Part shown: positions 12,889-26,900 of the stretch, piece by piece
Layout of the letters: every line of letters starts with the position of its first letter
How positions within the stretch are numbered: position 1 is the first letter of the stretch
Origin: Volutella citrinella
Lineage: Eukaryota > Ascomycota > Sordariomycetes > Hypocreales > Nectriaceae
Direction of reading: 5' to 3'
Length of the DNA stretch: 64,000 nt
Assembly: GCA_034401135.1 (NCBI GenBank)
Contig: JAWZSP010000004.1
Coordinates: forward strand, 2,294,001-2,358,000
The notes under the pieces: generated by a model
What the model saw: only the letters and a program-made list of their open reading frames with translations
Told to the model about the DNA's origin: nothing
Database searches by the model: none
Position numbers and translations under genes: made by a program

Positions 12889-15800
12889 GGCTGAGATCGG
12901 AAATCGGGATGTGTTGGTGGACTAGCAATGGAGGGGACTGAGGCGGGAGCGGGCAGCAATTGAGGTCGCTCCGATGATGGAGAAGGGACAGCTGCGGTCC
13001 GTGAGAGGAGCCGTTTCGCGCAGAGATGGAGTCGGTGGTGGTCCGAGTCCCGTGGAGACGAGGGGAGGGTATCGAGGCGGAGGAGGAGACGCTGCTAGTG
13101 AGCGGAGCAAGAAGGGAGGCTCGGAGGAAAAAAAGAGAGCAGGGAAATTAGGACGGCAACTGCGACAAAACAGCAGTGTGCAGGATGCGCACGGAGACAG
13201 ACACGAAGCGCGACGATGACGACGACACGACAAGACAGGAAGCCGGCGACGAGAGAGGTACGCTGAGGAAAAGAAGAGAAAACGAAACCCGGTGACGATG
13301 GGAGTCAGGGAAGGGGACGAGGAAACACTAGTAGGTGCGTCAATTGGGCCCGCCTCGAGATGGAGGAGGTTTTTTGGCATACATAAATTTGCTATCAGGG
13401 CCGGTCGGTGGTTGGCCCGGGGGGTCCAGGGGCGTGGCAACTGCCGGGGTGGGGTGTGGGCGGAGCGTCCGAGCCAGTAGGCGTGGAGCAGGGCCGTGTC
13501 TTCATCAAAACGACACTGTGCAAGGGTACTTCGAGAGCGTTCGAGAGACCCGGACAAGCGGACTGCGAGGTACGTTGAACCGCTGAAGGCGCGACACCTA
13601 GCGGGCAGCAGCAACGGGCGAGGTACCTGGGCCCCGTGCCGGCTTGTGTGGGGGAGCAAGGTACTCACGCGGACACTAGGCCGCGCTTCGCTACGCCGGC
13701 GGAAGGAGCACGGATACGGGAGGCACCTGCTGGGTCGTTCCAAGGTTGGGATTTGCAACCACTGCAGCGCAGCGCAGTCAGCATCTCCTAACGCCCGCCA
13801 ACGTACACAGAGGCACCTGGGCTGCTCTGCCACTGCCACCACGCCTTACATGCTCCTCAGCAATCGACTGCATGCTCTGCTGCGTGGATGTGTCAGAGCC
13901 TGCTACCTCGTGTAAAAGAATAGCCAGCCATCGCCACGTGCGGAACAAAACACGCATTGCCACCACCACCACCCTTTCCAGGTGCCACCTCAATACGTGC
14001 TCTATCAATCAATCGGGGCTCGCATCGGGGGCCGTTGCGTTCGTGTGCAGCACGCAGCGCGCACACGCCCGCAAGCCGCTCTTCACAAGGGGGGGGGGGC
14101 AGGCGGGAGGGTGTGTCAATGGAAGGATGGAACCGCACCTCAGCGTCGCAGCCACGAGATGGGATCTGCCTGGGGGCGGCCAGCATCTCCTGCAATGCGT
14201 GCGAATGCCTGTCCACGCTGCAGCCGCGATGTAGGTACCGGCACAGTCCGCACGCACGGTGCATTGCTCCAGAGATGCTTGGAACTCGAATTGATTTTTT
14301 GGCGTCCCGTGCCCCCCCGGGCATCCCAGCAAGCAGGCGCGCGTGCGAGCCTCCGCGCGCGGCGTGCCTGGTGCCAGACAGAGCCCAGAGGCCCGCAAAT
14401 GCTAGCTGGGACGCTGGTAGGGATCGGATTTGGAGCGCAAGTGGGCTCGGGATCGTCAGCCACCGGGAGTGCTCGCGCAGCATGTGCCGCCATCCACCGT
14501 CCACCCCGTCATTTCTCTGTGTCAGCTGGGTTAGTTGGCGGACAGCCTGGCCTGGCACCTGGCTGGCTTCCTGCTTCGGGATCGAATGCGGTTGCACAGT
14601 ACGTCCATCCCATGTACAGCCTGCGTCCGCCTCGCCCTCAATTGGGGGGTGTGCGCCTGTGCACCACGTCTTGCTTGCTCTGCCCAGACTCGATGCCCTC
14701 GCGCAGAGGGATGACGTATGGGCCCGTGCAGATCTCTGGCGTCCGAGAATCACATCTGTCAGGCAGATGAACCGGCATCGCGGGTTTCGTCACATTCTTG
14801 TATGAAATTCGGAGGACTGGTTTGCGCAGAGGCTCGGACGGTTGTCGGACAGCCCATGGTCGTCGCCCTCGCTCATGAGCCGCTCTGCACCAGCAACGCG
14901 GCGCCAGCTCAGCCCAGCTTCACTAGCCCTGCACAGTGCTCGACTCCAGACGCCGGGGCATCGCCGACCGGGCGGACCCGCAGCCGGCGGTTCGGGAAGT
15001 GCAGACAAGCCGGGTCGTGCGCTATGCACCTGGCACCTCGACGCGACCAGGTAGGAGGCAGGCAGGGCCACACCTACCCTTACAGAACGGGCATACATAC
15101 ATAGATTCTGCTGGGCCATTCAGGACAACGAGGCGGTCACAGCAACAGATATGGAATGCGCTCCTACAGCAGCCGAGGTCCTGCAGGTGTGGCATCGAAG
15201 CGCCGCACAAAGCAGGAGAACCGTCGCAACCTGTCCAATCCCTTGCCATAGGCTGGCACATGAGGCGCAGAGTCGCGGTTACACTCAACCAGATCCATAT
15301 AGGTTCCAGGTTCTTAGTAGGAGGCAATTGCCAGAGGTTGCCCGTAAGGTAGGTGACATGCCGCGCTGCCGGTGCTGCTTCTGCCCTGTAACGTGGGCGC
15401 GCTGAGCTAAGAACTTCCTGATCCGGCCCAGGGAATGCGTAGTGGTCTGCTTGCGCTGTCGGCGCAACACAACAGCCAGGGGGCAGCAGCCTTGACGAAG
15501 TTGACAACGTCAAGGGAGACAGTCTTAAACATCAGCAGCTGCAAACAGTATCTAGATGAAGACTCGTAGACTTGGACAGAGTAAGATGAGCTCGAATCTC
15601 CGGCTCCCCCGAATTGATCAATGGAAGAAGCCAAATACGCCGCCCCTGCCCGGCTCGGCGGCCGAGACGAGGCCTGCTTCGTTGTCTCGTGCCAATGCCC
15701 AGTTGGAGGGTCCCAAATAAGGCACTTGAGCGGCCAAAGTACACAGTATATCCGTGTCGACGGGCCCAAAGGGGGTGTTTGTTCCTCTTCTCCGCTGGGC

Positions 15801-18794
15801 CGTAGCGCAGCGCTGCAGCGGGCGGGCGACAACGGCGGCTCCATCTGGCCCAAGGGCAGGCAGGACACATGGAGGTCATTGCCTTGTATGGGGCTCGCTC
15901 CAGCCTCCCGTCTCCAGTTGGACTCCAGACTGGGAGAAAAACAACTCCACCCACGAGCTAAAAAAGAGCTGTCCGCGTGCCCCCGACAAGAAAACCACAG
16001 ATCCCCAGGATCCCCTAGAGGCGTGGGAGCGGAGGGCGGGATGCGGAGGGGGACGGATGTGGTGTGGCTGCGTGCGAGAGCCCGCGGCCGGCGGTGACGG
16101 CGACCAACCCGATGGCTGAGACGGCGTACGGAGGACACAGAAACAGAAATGTATGCCTGCCAACTGCCCCGGCGAAACAAAATAGGCTTCTCGATAGACG
16201 AAATCCCCTTCCCATCGCCCAACCCGGGTCCCACGAACAAAATGAAAAGTCTTCTTGCTTCATCTTGCCACAGCACGTATATTCCTTTTTACACTCCTCC
16301 GGCCAAGAAGGCGGCGGCGGCATCCCTCCTCCTTCTCATAGTCATTTTTCCCCACACCGACGCTGCCATCCATGCCTCCCAGACTCTCCTTCAACACCTG
16401 GCGCACCTATCACGGTGCTCCGGCGCACGCAATTTCTCGCCGCAACTCGCTATCCGATTTCTGGCCAAGCCGCTACCTCCCCCCACGCCCTAGCAGCCCA
16501 GCTGGCACCCGTTGATCCACCAGCAGGTCCCTACCGCCTTTGTTCCAGCTTCCCGGGGGACTGTATTCTTGCCGTATCCAGCGCTTGCGCTGAGTGCAGC
16601 CCATCTGGCCCTCCCACACGCCACACGCCCCTGCTCTCTTACGCGCGCCCATTACAAGCCACAGCTGGCATATACTGCCAAGTGTAATTAATGTTAACCC
16701 ATACCTTATGCCTCATCTATGTCAATGCCTCTGGAACGGCCGATCTGCGGGGAGGGGGGGGGCAGCAGACGGGGGCGGCCAAAACGCGTCCAGAGGTGAC
16801 TAATTCTTCATTCTCAGTCTCTCACCCCCCCTGGCCCGTCATTCTTCCCATTCTCCGTGCTTCGAAAACGCTAGTGCCGCCGGTATACCGGAAATTCCCG
16901 GTCTGGGGCTAGTCCTGGGCCTGTCAATCAAGAAGCTCGAGTCGAGGCACCTTCTGGCAAGCCATGCCGTTCATTTCCCCAGAATAGCCTCGCCCGTCTT
17001 CGCGACCGAGTTTCTATCCCGATCGAGAGGGACACGATTCTTGCCTCACCGGCTGGTTGAGGCGTCTGGCCTGCTTGCTCGCTTGCTCTCCAAAACGTCC
17101 TTCAAGGGACCGGGGTGTAGCAAATTTCGTCACGGGCAGGGGGAGCCCTGGAGGAGTTCGAGATCTGCGTGAGCCTTGGGCTCCCGGTCCTGCCCATCTG
17201 CCATCTGCATCCAGCCGCATCGTCGGCTGAGATGAGCCGGAGCATGGTGTTGAAGGGTGTGCACAGCCAGCAACACCTTCTAATCAGATCCACCATCCAT
17301 GCCCACGTCGTAATTACCTTGCCTTAAGCACGAAACGCCCCTCGAGCGCTTCATCAACAAGGAACCTCCCGCGCCCTCCACCAGCAAGGATGGGTCCGCC
17401 CGCCGCTATCAGGGTGGATGGGCGCGGTGCTTCCCCAAAAGCAAAGCACAGCTAAGGAGGCACCCAATAGGGCCAATGGCCAGCTCCATAGCACATACAC
17501 ATCTACTTCGATGGGGCCGGATGCCTGTCCGTCCCTGCCAAAAATCATGTATGCACGGACTGCGTGCGACAAATAAGCCAGATTCGGTTTTACCACAGGA
17601 TCCCGCTCCACGTGCGAGTAGCGGTCCACCAAGCCGGCCGGCTTCTCAGGGTCCCGGTCCCCTTCCAGCAAGTACTAGCTAGCAGTACTTCGGAGTACGG
17701 AGGAGATGCGCCATCTTTGTCGTGGCCGACGCCATCAAACCCGGTTACCTGCGCGGTCGGGAAAGTCAAGACGCTCAGCATCAAGTCGACAGTCTAGCGG
17801 AGGAGCCCGTGTGTCCTGGAGAGGCGTGCGTGAGGCTAGATTGCAAGCGTCGTAGCCGACGTTGTATTCATGTTCCAGGCGTCTATCAGTTGTAACAACA
17901 TAAGAAATGCAATGCCCACCCACGGCATGGGGGAGGGAGGGGGGGGAGCACACCCATTAGATATCATACACGACATCCGGGAGCCAATTCCTCCAACAGG
18001 GTGTCCTGCGAGTGTACCGTCATGGCCATGGTTCGCTGCCATCCATGACCCTCTAGAGTCCTCCTCCCACGCTGCACACCAGCCCATCCACACCAAATCC
18101 CGCTCCAAACCCCCACGGTCCATGTCCATTATTAGCCTTGCCCCAGCTCCTGGGTCGCACTCCAATCGCCCATCACCCTTCAACATGTAATCCGAAGCAT
18201 CAGGTCGATTGCAAAGGTGATCGATTCCCTCAAACGCCAAATCCGAAAGCATAGATACAATAAAGCCAGCCAGCGAGTCCGAGGTGAGATAACGCGATTG
18301 TGCAGTCATAATCCTCATAAAAGTCGTACAGAGTCGTTCAGACAAGCCCAGGATGCGGTCCTGCTGCAAATGTTTTGCCAGTAGTTTGATGTGTTTGCAT
18401 AAGTTTTTGTTTTTGTTTTGTGTTGTTTTTCCCCGTTCGCGTTCTGCCATGGTATCAGAACAGTCAAGCTCAAAAGCCAAACACTATTAAAAAGTTCTTG
18501 TCAAGAAATTAGGCGGCCTGCGGCCAGGAACTTCGCAAAATCGCCCCGGATGGGAGGTTGGGTTGGGTGTTGGCTCCGTCCCGGGCCGGGATTGGCGATA
18601 GCGGCACGGTGAAGGTAGCCCGGCCCGGTGTCGCCCGGAGAGTCCACCGTAAGGTGAACGACCGTCCTCATCAAGCAAAGGCCGTCCCACAGGATACGTT
18701 TGCAGGCGCCATGCAGCTCCCGTCACGCAAAATCGGGGGCGCGCATTTGCCGTTCTTTGCTATGTTCCGGCCGCCGTGCTCCGGCGCGGCAATT
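12889..18794. other. 5.9-kb gene-free region upstream of AGC1
   Basis: Lies between the 5' end of AGC1 and the 3' end of the cyclin B gene, both on the minus strand. The first few hundred bases are purine-rich on this strand, so the AGC1 leader is CT-rich. GC-rich, stop-poor sequence at 13893..14805 gives frames above 260 codons on both strands at once, which argues against coding. Homopolymer G runs occur near 14090, 16754 and 17938. A small hairpin is listed separately. I recognise no gene; an intron-rich or non-coding transcript cannot be excluded. Confidence 0.5.
17670..17698. repeat. Nested short inverted repeats (AGTACT palindromes)
   Basis: AAGTACT (17670..17676) pairs with AGTACTT (17684..17690) across AGCTAGC. 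The second arm also overlaps a tight hairpin, GTACT-TCGG-AGTAC (17685..17698). Related TAC/GTA-rich palindromes occur near 8320, 24410 and 44355. Confidence 0.8.
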
Positions 18795-20939
18795 TCAACC
18801 TTCGATTGGCACAAGCTGCTGTCCGTGTACGTACGGCAGGTCGGAGCTGTTGTCGTGGAAAGCAGCCATCTGAGATGACCTGCGCTTCGGCGGGGCCTGG
18901 TGGTGAGGCAACTTGAAGCCAGTCTCGAGAGCGTGCTGCACCATCAGGGATGCCTCCTTGTACCTCCGGTCCATGTATTTGTCGAATATAGCCGCATGGT
19001 GCAGCTGAGGCTTCTCGCAGCATTCGAGCATCATGGTCACAAGCGACTTGAGTTGCGACCATGTATAACCGGAGTAGTGGACGTGGCTCTTGGTCTGTTC
19101 CATTTGTCAGCTATCACGCACAACATTTTCATGATCAACTTCACATACCCAATCACCCTTGTTCAGAATGAACCGTGAAAGACAGTGGGCACCCGCTGCG
19201 AGAAAGCTGGGGGGCGACGCCACGAACCGCTCGTCCATAATTGTCAACTCAAGGAAGTATTTGGCCAGTGTTCGGGTATCGAGATCGTAGTCGTCAGCCT
19301 TGCTGACTCGTCGCAGAAAGCTCATGGGGCCAGGCCATCCGAGCTCAAAGCCAAGCATACTGAGCATGAACCGCTCGGCCTTGAGCACCTCTTCCGGCGT
19401 GTAACCATTGTCCACCATGTACACGATTTCCTGTAGCGAGGGACAGTTAATCTCTTCGTACTTGGAAGCCACCAAAATCGCTGTGGCGCCAACCAGCTGC
19501 AGTTTGCCAATAGAAACCACCTTGGACGATAGGAAGCGATCAATGTAGTTGACGGTTAGAAACAAAGTCTCTGGGAGGAGACCGAACCGGCTGTGGACTT
19601 GCACAAGCCAATCCATTAGCACTGATCGCATTGACCACTGAATTTCGGTCTGGATGTCCATGTAGTGTGGGTTCGGCAGCATCTTGATCTACAGCCATTT
19701 TGGTTAGCGTTGCATTCACCAGTCTCCGAAGGGGCGCTTTCAACATACCTCAAGATCTCGCATGTACTCAAAGATCTCATCGCCGTATTCGGCAACCATG
19801 CTCACGTCCCACAGCTCTTCCTCAATGTCCTCATTGGTTCGCGTCCTCTCAACCTCAACCTTCGCCTCCTCAAGTTCACGTTGGACACGTGCAGTGACAC
19901 GAGGAGGGACAACAGTGGTGGCTCCACCAGCCGTCAGGTCCCGAGAACGGAAGGAGTGGGCTGTTGTGTACGCCTGGTCCTGGTCGTCAAAGTCCTCGTC
20001 GTCTTCCTCGTCCCAGCATTCCTCCGGCTCTGACATAGCAGGGATGGGTCCATCTTGATAAGCCGGAATAACCGCGTCTTCTTCAGAAATTTCAGGCAAC
20101 TTCGACAGCAAATTCACACAACGTTCTTCACCATTAGCCTCCGTGGCACCATCATGTTCAACAGGTAGGTAGAGTGAGTCAAGATACGCCCCGTGGCTGT
20201 TGGCGTAGTTGACTTCGTGCAAGTGGACACCCTCATCGGTATCATCACCTTCATAATCCACGTCAACAGAATACTCTCGAGGCATTGGCTTATCCAGCTG
20301 CCTGCTCTGCGTTCGTCGCAGAGTAGGTTGCTGTGCCTTCAGCTGGGGCTGACTCTTGTAGTGTCGGGGCTGCAAAGCTGGTCCATCAGCCGCCGCATGC
20401 TTAGACGTGTGCATATCCTTCTTAGTGTAAGGAGCGACGTCGATTTCGGGTGCGCTCGTACGCGCCGTTTTCTTTGCAGCCTCTAGCACTCTGTTTTCAG
20501 ACCCGGCCTTGCTCGTAGGTCGTTGCGCGGGGCGCGAGAATGCCTCTCCGACATACGCGCCATTCTCCTTGTTGATATTCGCCGACACGGCTGTACTTGC
20601 ATTATGAACCTTTAGAACCTTGACTTCGTCGCGGCCGAGGCCGACCTGCTTAGCAAGGTTTGTTACGTCGCCAAAAGCTGCACGTTTGGCGGGTCCGCGG
20701 AACCCAGCGGTAGAGGTTGTGGCCATCGTTGAGAGGTTGCCCATTGATTTGTGTCGCTGATGCAGTTGGGGTGCGTTCTCGTTATTACGGGGTCGAAACG
20801 GCTAGCAATTTCCCAAGTCAGCAGAGTGGTCGCATACGCATTAAAAATAGGCGAGGCCCAGAAGAGGCCCGTGGCCGCAATAACAGAACATGAAAGAAAC
20901 GCGTCCAATTCGTCGCGATGCACATACCCTGGCATCCAT
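18795..20939 (-). CDS. G2/mitotic B-type cyclin
   Basis: Activating subunit of the mitotic cyclin-dependent kinase (as NIME in Aspergillus, Cdc13 in fission yeast). Proposed CDS is complement(18795..19094, 19149..19688, 19749..20756, 20928..20939), 619 residues. The cyclin box opens with MRSVLMDWLVQVH and includes ASKYEEINCP. The N-terminal region has an APC/C destruction-box-like RAAFGDVTN and a KEN box (NKEN). It also has a very acidic stretch, EECWDEEDDEDFDDQD. Introns of 54 and 60 bp are secure. The four-codon first exon is inferred: ATG at 20939 has a strong context, the donor is GTATGT, and joining at 20756 keeps the frame. Without it translation would begin at 20744 (weak context) or 20726 (good context). 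Divergent from the Zn2Cys6 gene. Confidence 0.88.
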
Positions 20940-23900
20940 TGTGAAGGAGTCGCTGCAATTGCAGTAATACTAAGAGGGATCGGTGTGGTTGTAAATGGAT
21001 CGCAAGTCTGGGTCGGCGCGACAAGACACGGGTGGCGGGCTTGAAACTTGGTGGTCGCGTTGATGTATCATGTACAAGAGCAAGGCGCCTTCGGTTCGAG
21101 GGAGCGAGGGTCTCGTCTATCAGCTGCGCGAGCGTGACTGGTCGCGAGCTCAAACTGGACCCGGGCGAGCTGCGGAGGGAGAAGAAGAAGACGAAAAGAG
21201 GCAGATCCAACAAATGCTGAATTTCTCCGGGATGAGATGAGGAAGCTTTAGCTCAGTTCCAAGGGCGCCGGGTGAGAAAGGGGGCTCGGCACGGGCGTTG
21301 GACGGGGAGATTGTCGACTAGGGTGGTTAATCAAACGGGATGGAACGAAAACTGCTAGCAGTGTCTGGTGCTTGTCACGGTCGCGAAGCAGAAGGGGAGG
21401 AGGAGGAGAAAGGGAATGCCTGGGAATGAACAGAGGCGAAGTGAACTGGGCAGGATGAAGAAATAATAAAGCTGCAGTCGAGGTCCTGTCGAGTTGCTTG
21501 GCCGGAGCGCAGACAGCTGTGCAACGGGCAACGGGCAACGGCTGGCAGGGACGCTGTGAGCCTGTGGCTTGGGCCGGCGGCTCCACTTTTAGCCCAGATT
21601 GGGACGAGATTTGTTTGTTTATTTATGCAGCAGCATTACCAGCAGGACAGACCAGAATTAGGCGCCTTAGCGCACTGCGGCCACTGTTCGCGGCGCTTCG
21701 GGGTTGCATGTATGCAGTGCACGGGCCTCTAGGCGACTGATGCGCGCAATCCAGCTGTCGTCCCGGCGATGACGCTCCTTGGATAGCTCAGGTTCACGCC
21801 ATGCCTGTTCCAGACGCACTATTCCAAAAGTGGCCAGGGTCAGATCTTGTCGCGTCTCACGATCAAGCAGGTTTTGATGTTCAGAAAGCTTTACACAAGG
21901 CTCACAAACCATAAGACGTCCAAATTCACATCACTTTGCTCTCCAATTGTGCTCTTATATTTCTCTCTTCTGTTGGGATTTTTTCAAGCCGATTTACAGA
22001 CCAATTGGCGATCAAATCACCAAGGTAGTGAATCCGATGAACCGCGTCGTCATCGACCAGGGAACCCACACGAACTAGTCGCGCCTTCACGTGACCTTGC
22101 TCTCCCTCCAACCGTCGTTCCAGCCGGAAGACCAGCTACATACCACACACGGCAGGCTTGCAGAAACGACGTCGCAACTCATGCGCGCACAAATCTAGCC
22201 GCTCATATAATATCCGCTTCTATCCCCGAGACACTGGCTCAATCGGGCGACATGTTCGTGGCATTCGGGCAGGATCCTGCCCGCCCTGAGCCCACTAGCC
22301 GAGGCCAAGTCGGGGACCTGCCGGAGGTTTCATCTCGCCATCATACTTGGCTCATGGACTCGTCAGGCTTCCTCCATTGGCGCTCAGTCTCGGAGAGGAT
22401 GAAAGCAGCAATTCCCCCCATTTGGATTTCCCATCAATAATTACGCCAAGATTGCCAGCCAAATAAATGAAGAATTGCGCGCTAGGACTTCTATCCACCA
22501 TCGGTTTGACGGGATGCCCTCGCCCCCTCCAATTATGCCGCCACACCAAATGCACGAAATCCACCTAAGCGCCACCATGCCTTTCGGGAGCGTCGTCGGC
22601 CAGCGCCAAACGAGCCATTCGTGTGTCTGAGTAACCCGGGGCGCGTGAGTGAGGGCCTGAGAGCTTCCTCTCTCTTCGGCGCCAGCAGATCTGAGCAGCC
22701 CTCCCAGATGTTGTATTTCATGTGCAGCGCATTTTACTCAGTTGAGGGGTCCTCTCGGCTTCGAGGAACTCCAGGAACCACCCGTTATGCAATGCGCATA
22801 TCGGACCGGTCCAACCCGCTGCTATCAAGGTGAAAACAAAACTAGCGCAAATCAGCACACCTCTTCACCAAACATCTAGCAATGTGCGGGATATGCGCCA
22901 GCCAATCTGGTCCAGCAACCTGCGCAGCTTCCCCAGGCGGGTCAGGTCCCTGGATGGATCATGGACAGTATCGTCCATGCGCGACTCAGCCCTGCCTCAA
23001 TACAGCGACTGCGCCTTTCTCGTCCGTCAGCATGAGCATGGCATGGTAATGTCTCCAGATCCGACGGAACCTGTGTGGCAATGTGTCGCGTATGATGGGC
23101 TATGGCGCATTGCAAGGTAGCAAGCACCCACAGATCGCCACGGGGCAGACCGACCGTCACATTGACAAAATCTGACGACTGCCACTGTGCTCACCAGTCG
23201 TCTCCCGAACATCCACACAGATGGAAAGCTGCGCATCGCGCAAACACAGTACCGGCCTTGAAAGAGCCCATATTAGATAGAAACCTTGCAGGCTGCAGAA
23301 CTATTCAACAGGATTCATTGCTGGGATGCTGTGCGGTCGCGCGGCGCCCACCTGAGCGCACACCGTAACTCTGGCATCCATGAACTGCCGACACATCATT
23401 GGAAGATGGGACCTTGCACCCGTATGCTTTGTCGATTGAACACGGGGGGTTGAATTGGTCTTGACGGTCAGGATGCGACAGTCATCTGCTCAAGTCTCTC
23501 TCACGGCGCAGGCCTGGTTGCGATAGATGTAGAGGTCAAGTTGCCACAGCAGATGAAGCCGCAAGGCGCCAGGCTCTTGGCCGAAGCTGGGCTGCGACGA
23601 GCGCTGATTCGGTGACACATCTTTTCTGTCGCATTCGTTGTTGTATCGACGCTTGCGCCAGCGCATTCAACATGGACACAGCGGGGCAGCGGTGACAACT
23701 CGCGCAAGCGTCATGCTGGATGCAATCGGCGCATCTTACGGTGCCCTTGCCCTTGCGCACTGTCGAGGAGAGAACAGGTCCGTGTCAGGCGGCATGTTAT
23801 CCCGGCATATCGTGCTGCAGCAGTCAATGGCAGCGTGTGCCTCCCTCTGGTCGCAAATCTTCCGGTCGAGAAGGTGCGCAAATCCCAGATGGTATGGTCC

Positions 23901-26900
23901 GGCCGAGCCGTGGCTACTACCAAGTCTAGCTTGCCTCACATTGCCGAATCATGCCTCGCTGGGCCTCCAAGCAAGACCCAAGGGCAGGGGTCAGGCAGGT
24001 AAATCAGAGCACCAAGGTGCCCGACAGACCTGGTTATCCCAACCCAAAGACGACCATCCCAGCTCTTTCTGGCCTCACGCTGAAACAAGAGGGCCCAGCC
24101 GCCGTGCGAGGCCAAGATCGGGTTTTGCCTTGTGCGCCGTGGGCCAGCCGGTGCACTCAGTGCGAGGACGATGGAGAGCCGACCCAGGCGGATCAAGGGT
24201 GAAACCAAAATCAAGCCAGTAAAGGGGGGACCAGGCCGGCGACATGCGGCGATAGATCGAAGAAACAAGACGAGAGATGGGGGCGACAGGACGGAGGTGC
24301 CAGCGACACTGATGAATGCGGTCGCATCCCACAGATTCAAATCCAGTGATATCTCCACAGAACAAGCCCTGAACATACACCGACGCAGCTCCCGGCCTCC
24401 CCTTCGGTGCGTACGTAGTACTATCTTACTAGCACTCTCTGTTTCCCTTCCCGTTGAACTGGGGGACTGGCGCACAGAGTTCGAACTACAAGCTTGAGGG
24501 ATTGGGTCTCATGCGCGGGCGCTCCTTCGTCGAGAGGGCGCTGGAGCCCAGGCCTCCTCCAATATGCGTCCCACTGTCTCACGACGACTGAGCGCAATGT
24601 CAAGAGTCAGTTCGAGGTCAAGCACTAAGACTACGTCCGTAACTAGTATTAGTATTCAATGTCCCTGCCAGACAATCCCAACGACAGAAGAACGTGACAC
24701 GCGCAGACAAGACTAGCGGATGCACCTGTATGGGCAGTTGACACGCCTCTAGTCCCGTCACGACCCCTCGTCGGCGCGCAGGCGCATATCAGAAAAACAG
24801 GGCCGGGCAACATGTTATTGTTATGATTTCATGTGCTTCCGCGCAGAGCTTCCTCCCACTGCCTATGGTTTGGTCGGGGTCCTGCATCAGAAAGCGGGCG
24901 CCTCTTGGGCTGGGCTGACCACGGCCGGGGGCGCGATTGGCTGTCGAATGGCTTCCCAACTGCGACACCCGACGACAAGTCGACAGCTGCTTTTGATGCT
25001 AGGAGACTGGCGGCGCTTGCGACAACGGATGACAAGGCCCGCGACCAAGGACGGAAGCCATTGGGGCCACAAGCCGCCAGCGGCTCGAGATGAGCCGGGT
25101 ACGGTCTTGTTTGTGACATGCATGGTTTGCGATGAATGAATCTCATCGGTTTGGCGAAGCGACGACTCGGGGTCACGGAGGGCTAGGTGGTCCATGCCTG
25201 CCATGCCAAGCTTGCGTGAGCAGTGTGTGTGTGCGCAAGTGAGTTGGTGTGTGTGCGTGTGTGTGTCGTCGCAGCGGCGGCGCCTGCAGGGCCAGGTCTC
25301 TCTGCGCGTGTGCCACTCATGGTTTTCGTAGTCGCTCAAGCTAACGGGAACTACCTCGTGATTATCCACCGTCAGGACGACACATTTGCAGACACGCAAG
25401 ACGACGGAGAGGGGCTGGGCCATTGTCGTTGGCCGCTGAGTGCCGGCGCCTAGCCCGACTAGGGTCCTTGGGAGCTGTCGCTAGTTTGCGATGGATCGCG
25501 AGCGGTCACTGGCCAGCGACGATGCGACGCTCCAGCGGAGAGAGGCGGGAACCAAGTTTGAGAAAAAGAGGGAGAGCGACCGAGAGAGGAGCAAGACGTT
25601 TCGAACCTATCGATGCGCCTCTTGTTTGTGGGTTCGCAAACCGCCCCCGAGGGGAACGAGGCCAAGGGGCGGCCGAGACGGGCTGCGGCCAGGCGCGAGC
25701 CCTCAGCTCGCCTCAGAACCATCCCAAAAGCACTCTCGTCCAGGCTCTGGCGGACAGGCCAGTCAGTCGCAACTACATGTCCGTCCAGCTTTTTGCGCTC
25801 GCGGTTTCGTCAGAGCCAGGTCGAGGTGTGAACACCTCCCGCCCCATTACGGGACACACACCCACATCCAAGGCACCACCCATCCACCCGCCACCGTACG
25901 AAGAATGCACTGTTGCCGCCGATCGACACTCATTACCGGGACTGGCCTTTAATACGGCACAAAGCTCGTGAGCGATGGCGCCCCCAGCAGAATTGCTGTA
26001 ACTATTGGCATGAGGTCTCTGGGCGCAAGCCTCCCGAGGGTGAGCACCGTCTCATGTGGTTGGGTTTACGGTGCGTTGGTGGCCCACCGGCGCCAGGTGC
26101 GCAGCTGGACTCCCTCTCCCGTCGGGTCCTCTCCTGGCGGCGCACCGCACCGTTTGGATTCTATGGTCGGTCAGAATGCGCCCGCCGCAACAGCGCCCCG
26201 ATGTGCTCTTCGTAGCCAGCTCTTTCGGTGATTTCGTACTGTATCCTACCCGTAGCTTCTTTTCAATTGCAAGAATCCACCCTGTGCCCTGAACCGGCGA
26301 CGTAAACCGCTTTTATCCCCTGGTGGGAAGTGACTCGAGGTGGCGGTCTGTGTAGTACAGTGCCGCGAGCTCCCAGGGCGCCTAGGCCCCAGCCAGGGCG
26401 CACTGCCACCATCGGGCGCCCCAGCCCTGGCCTTGCCCCCTACGACCGCTGTCCTTCAGCGCTCCTGCCTGCTGAAGGCCTCCCGAGCTGGCACTGTGGG
26501 AGCCATGCTCCAGCGGTCTGGAGGTCCGCTCCAGGGGCCGTAATTAGGCGGCCAATTTGCCAGGCGAGCGGTAGGCTGGTGTTAGTGAGCCCAGTCTGGC
26601 AGCGACAAAATCGTTCAACCTCTCCCGCCTGGCTCCTCTTTTCCTCATGCACACCCTCTTGCAGAGTCGCCGCCACCATCACGATCCCAAGCCAGCTCTG
26701 GGCCTCTCCCGTAAGTGTCTTCGACTCTATCACCCTGTGCGATCCGTCTCAGGTCTCAATTTTGAGTCCCCGGATCTCCATCCCGCCGTCCTATGCTCCT
26801 TGCCCTCGTCCCCGTCCACAGTCCCCGTCTCAAGGCGAGCGCCAGTCCTCCCCCCAGCGCCGCCTCTGCCCACTCCTCTCGGAATCCTCTCCATCAGCCA

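Noticed and set aside
11563..12894. 443-codon plus-strand frame opposite AGC1
   Set aside because: Antisense shadow of a clearly conserved carrier gene.
12922..13842. 306-codon minus-strand frame in front of AGC1
   Set aside because: Ser/Pro/Arg/Leu-rich translation of the CT-rich leader; no domain, and it lies in the AGC1 5' region.
13893..14805. Overlapping open frames of 260-286 codons on both strands
   Set aside because: GC-rich, stop-poor sequence gives long frames in three registers at once; none has a recognisable motif or plausible splice pattern.
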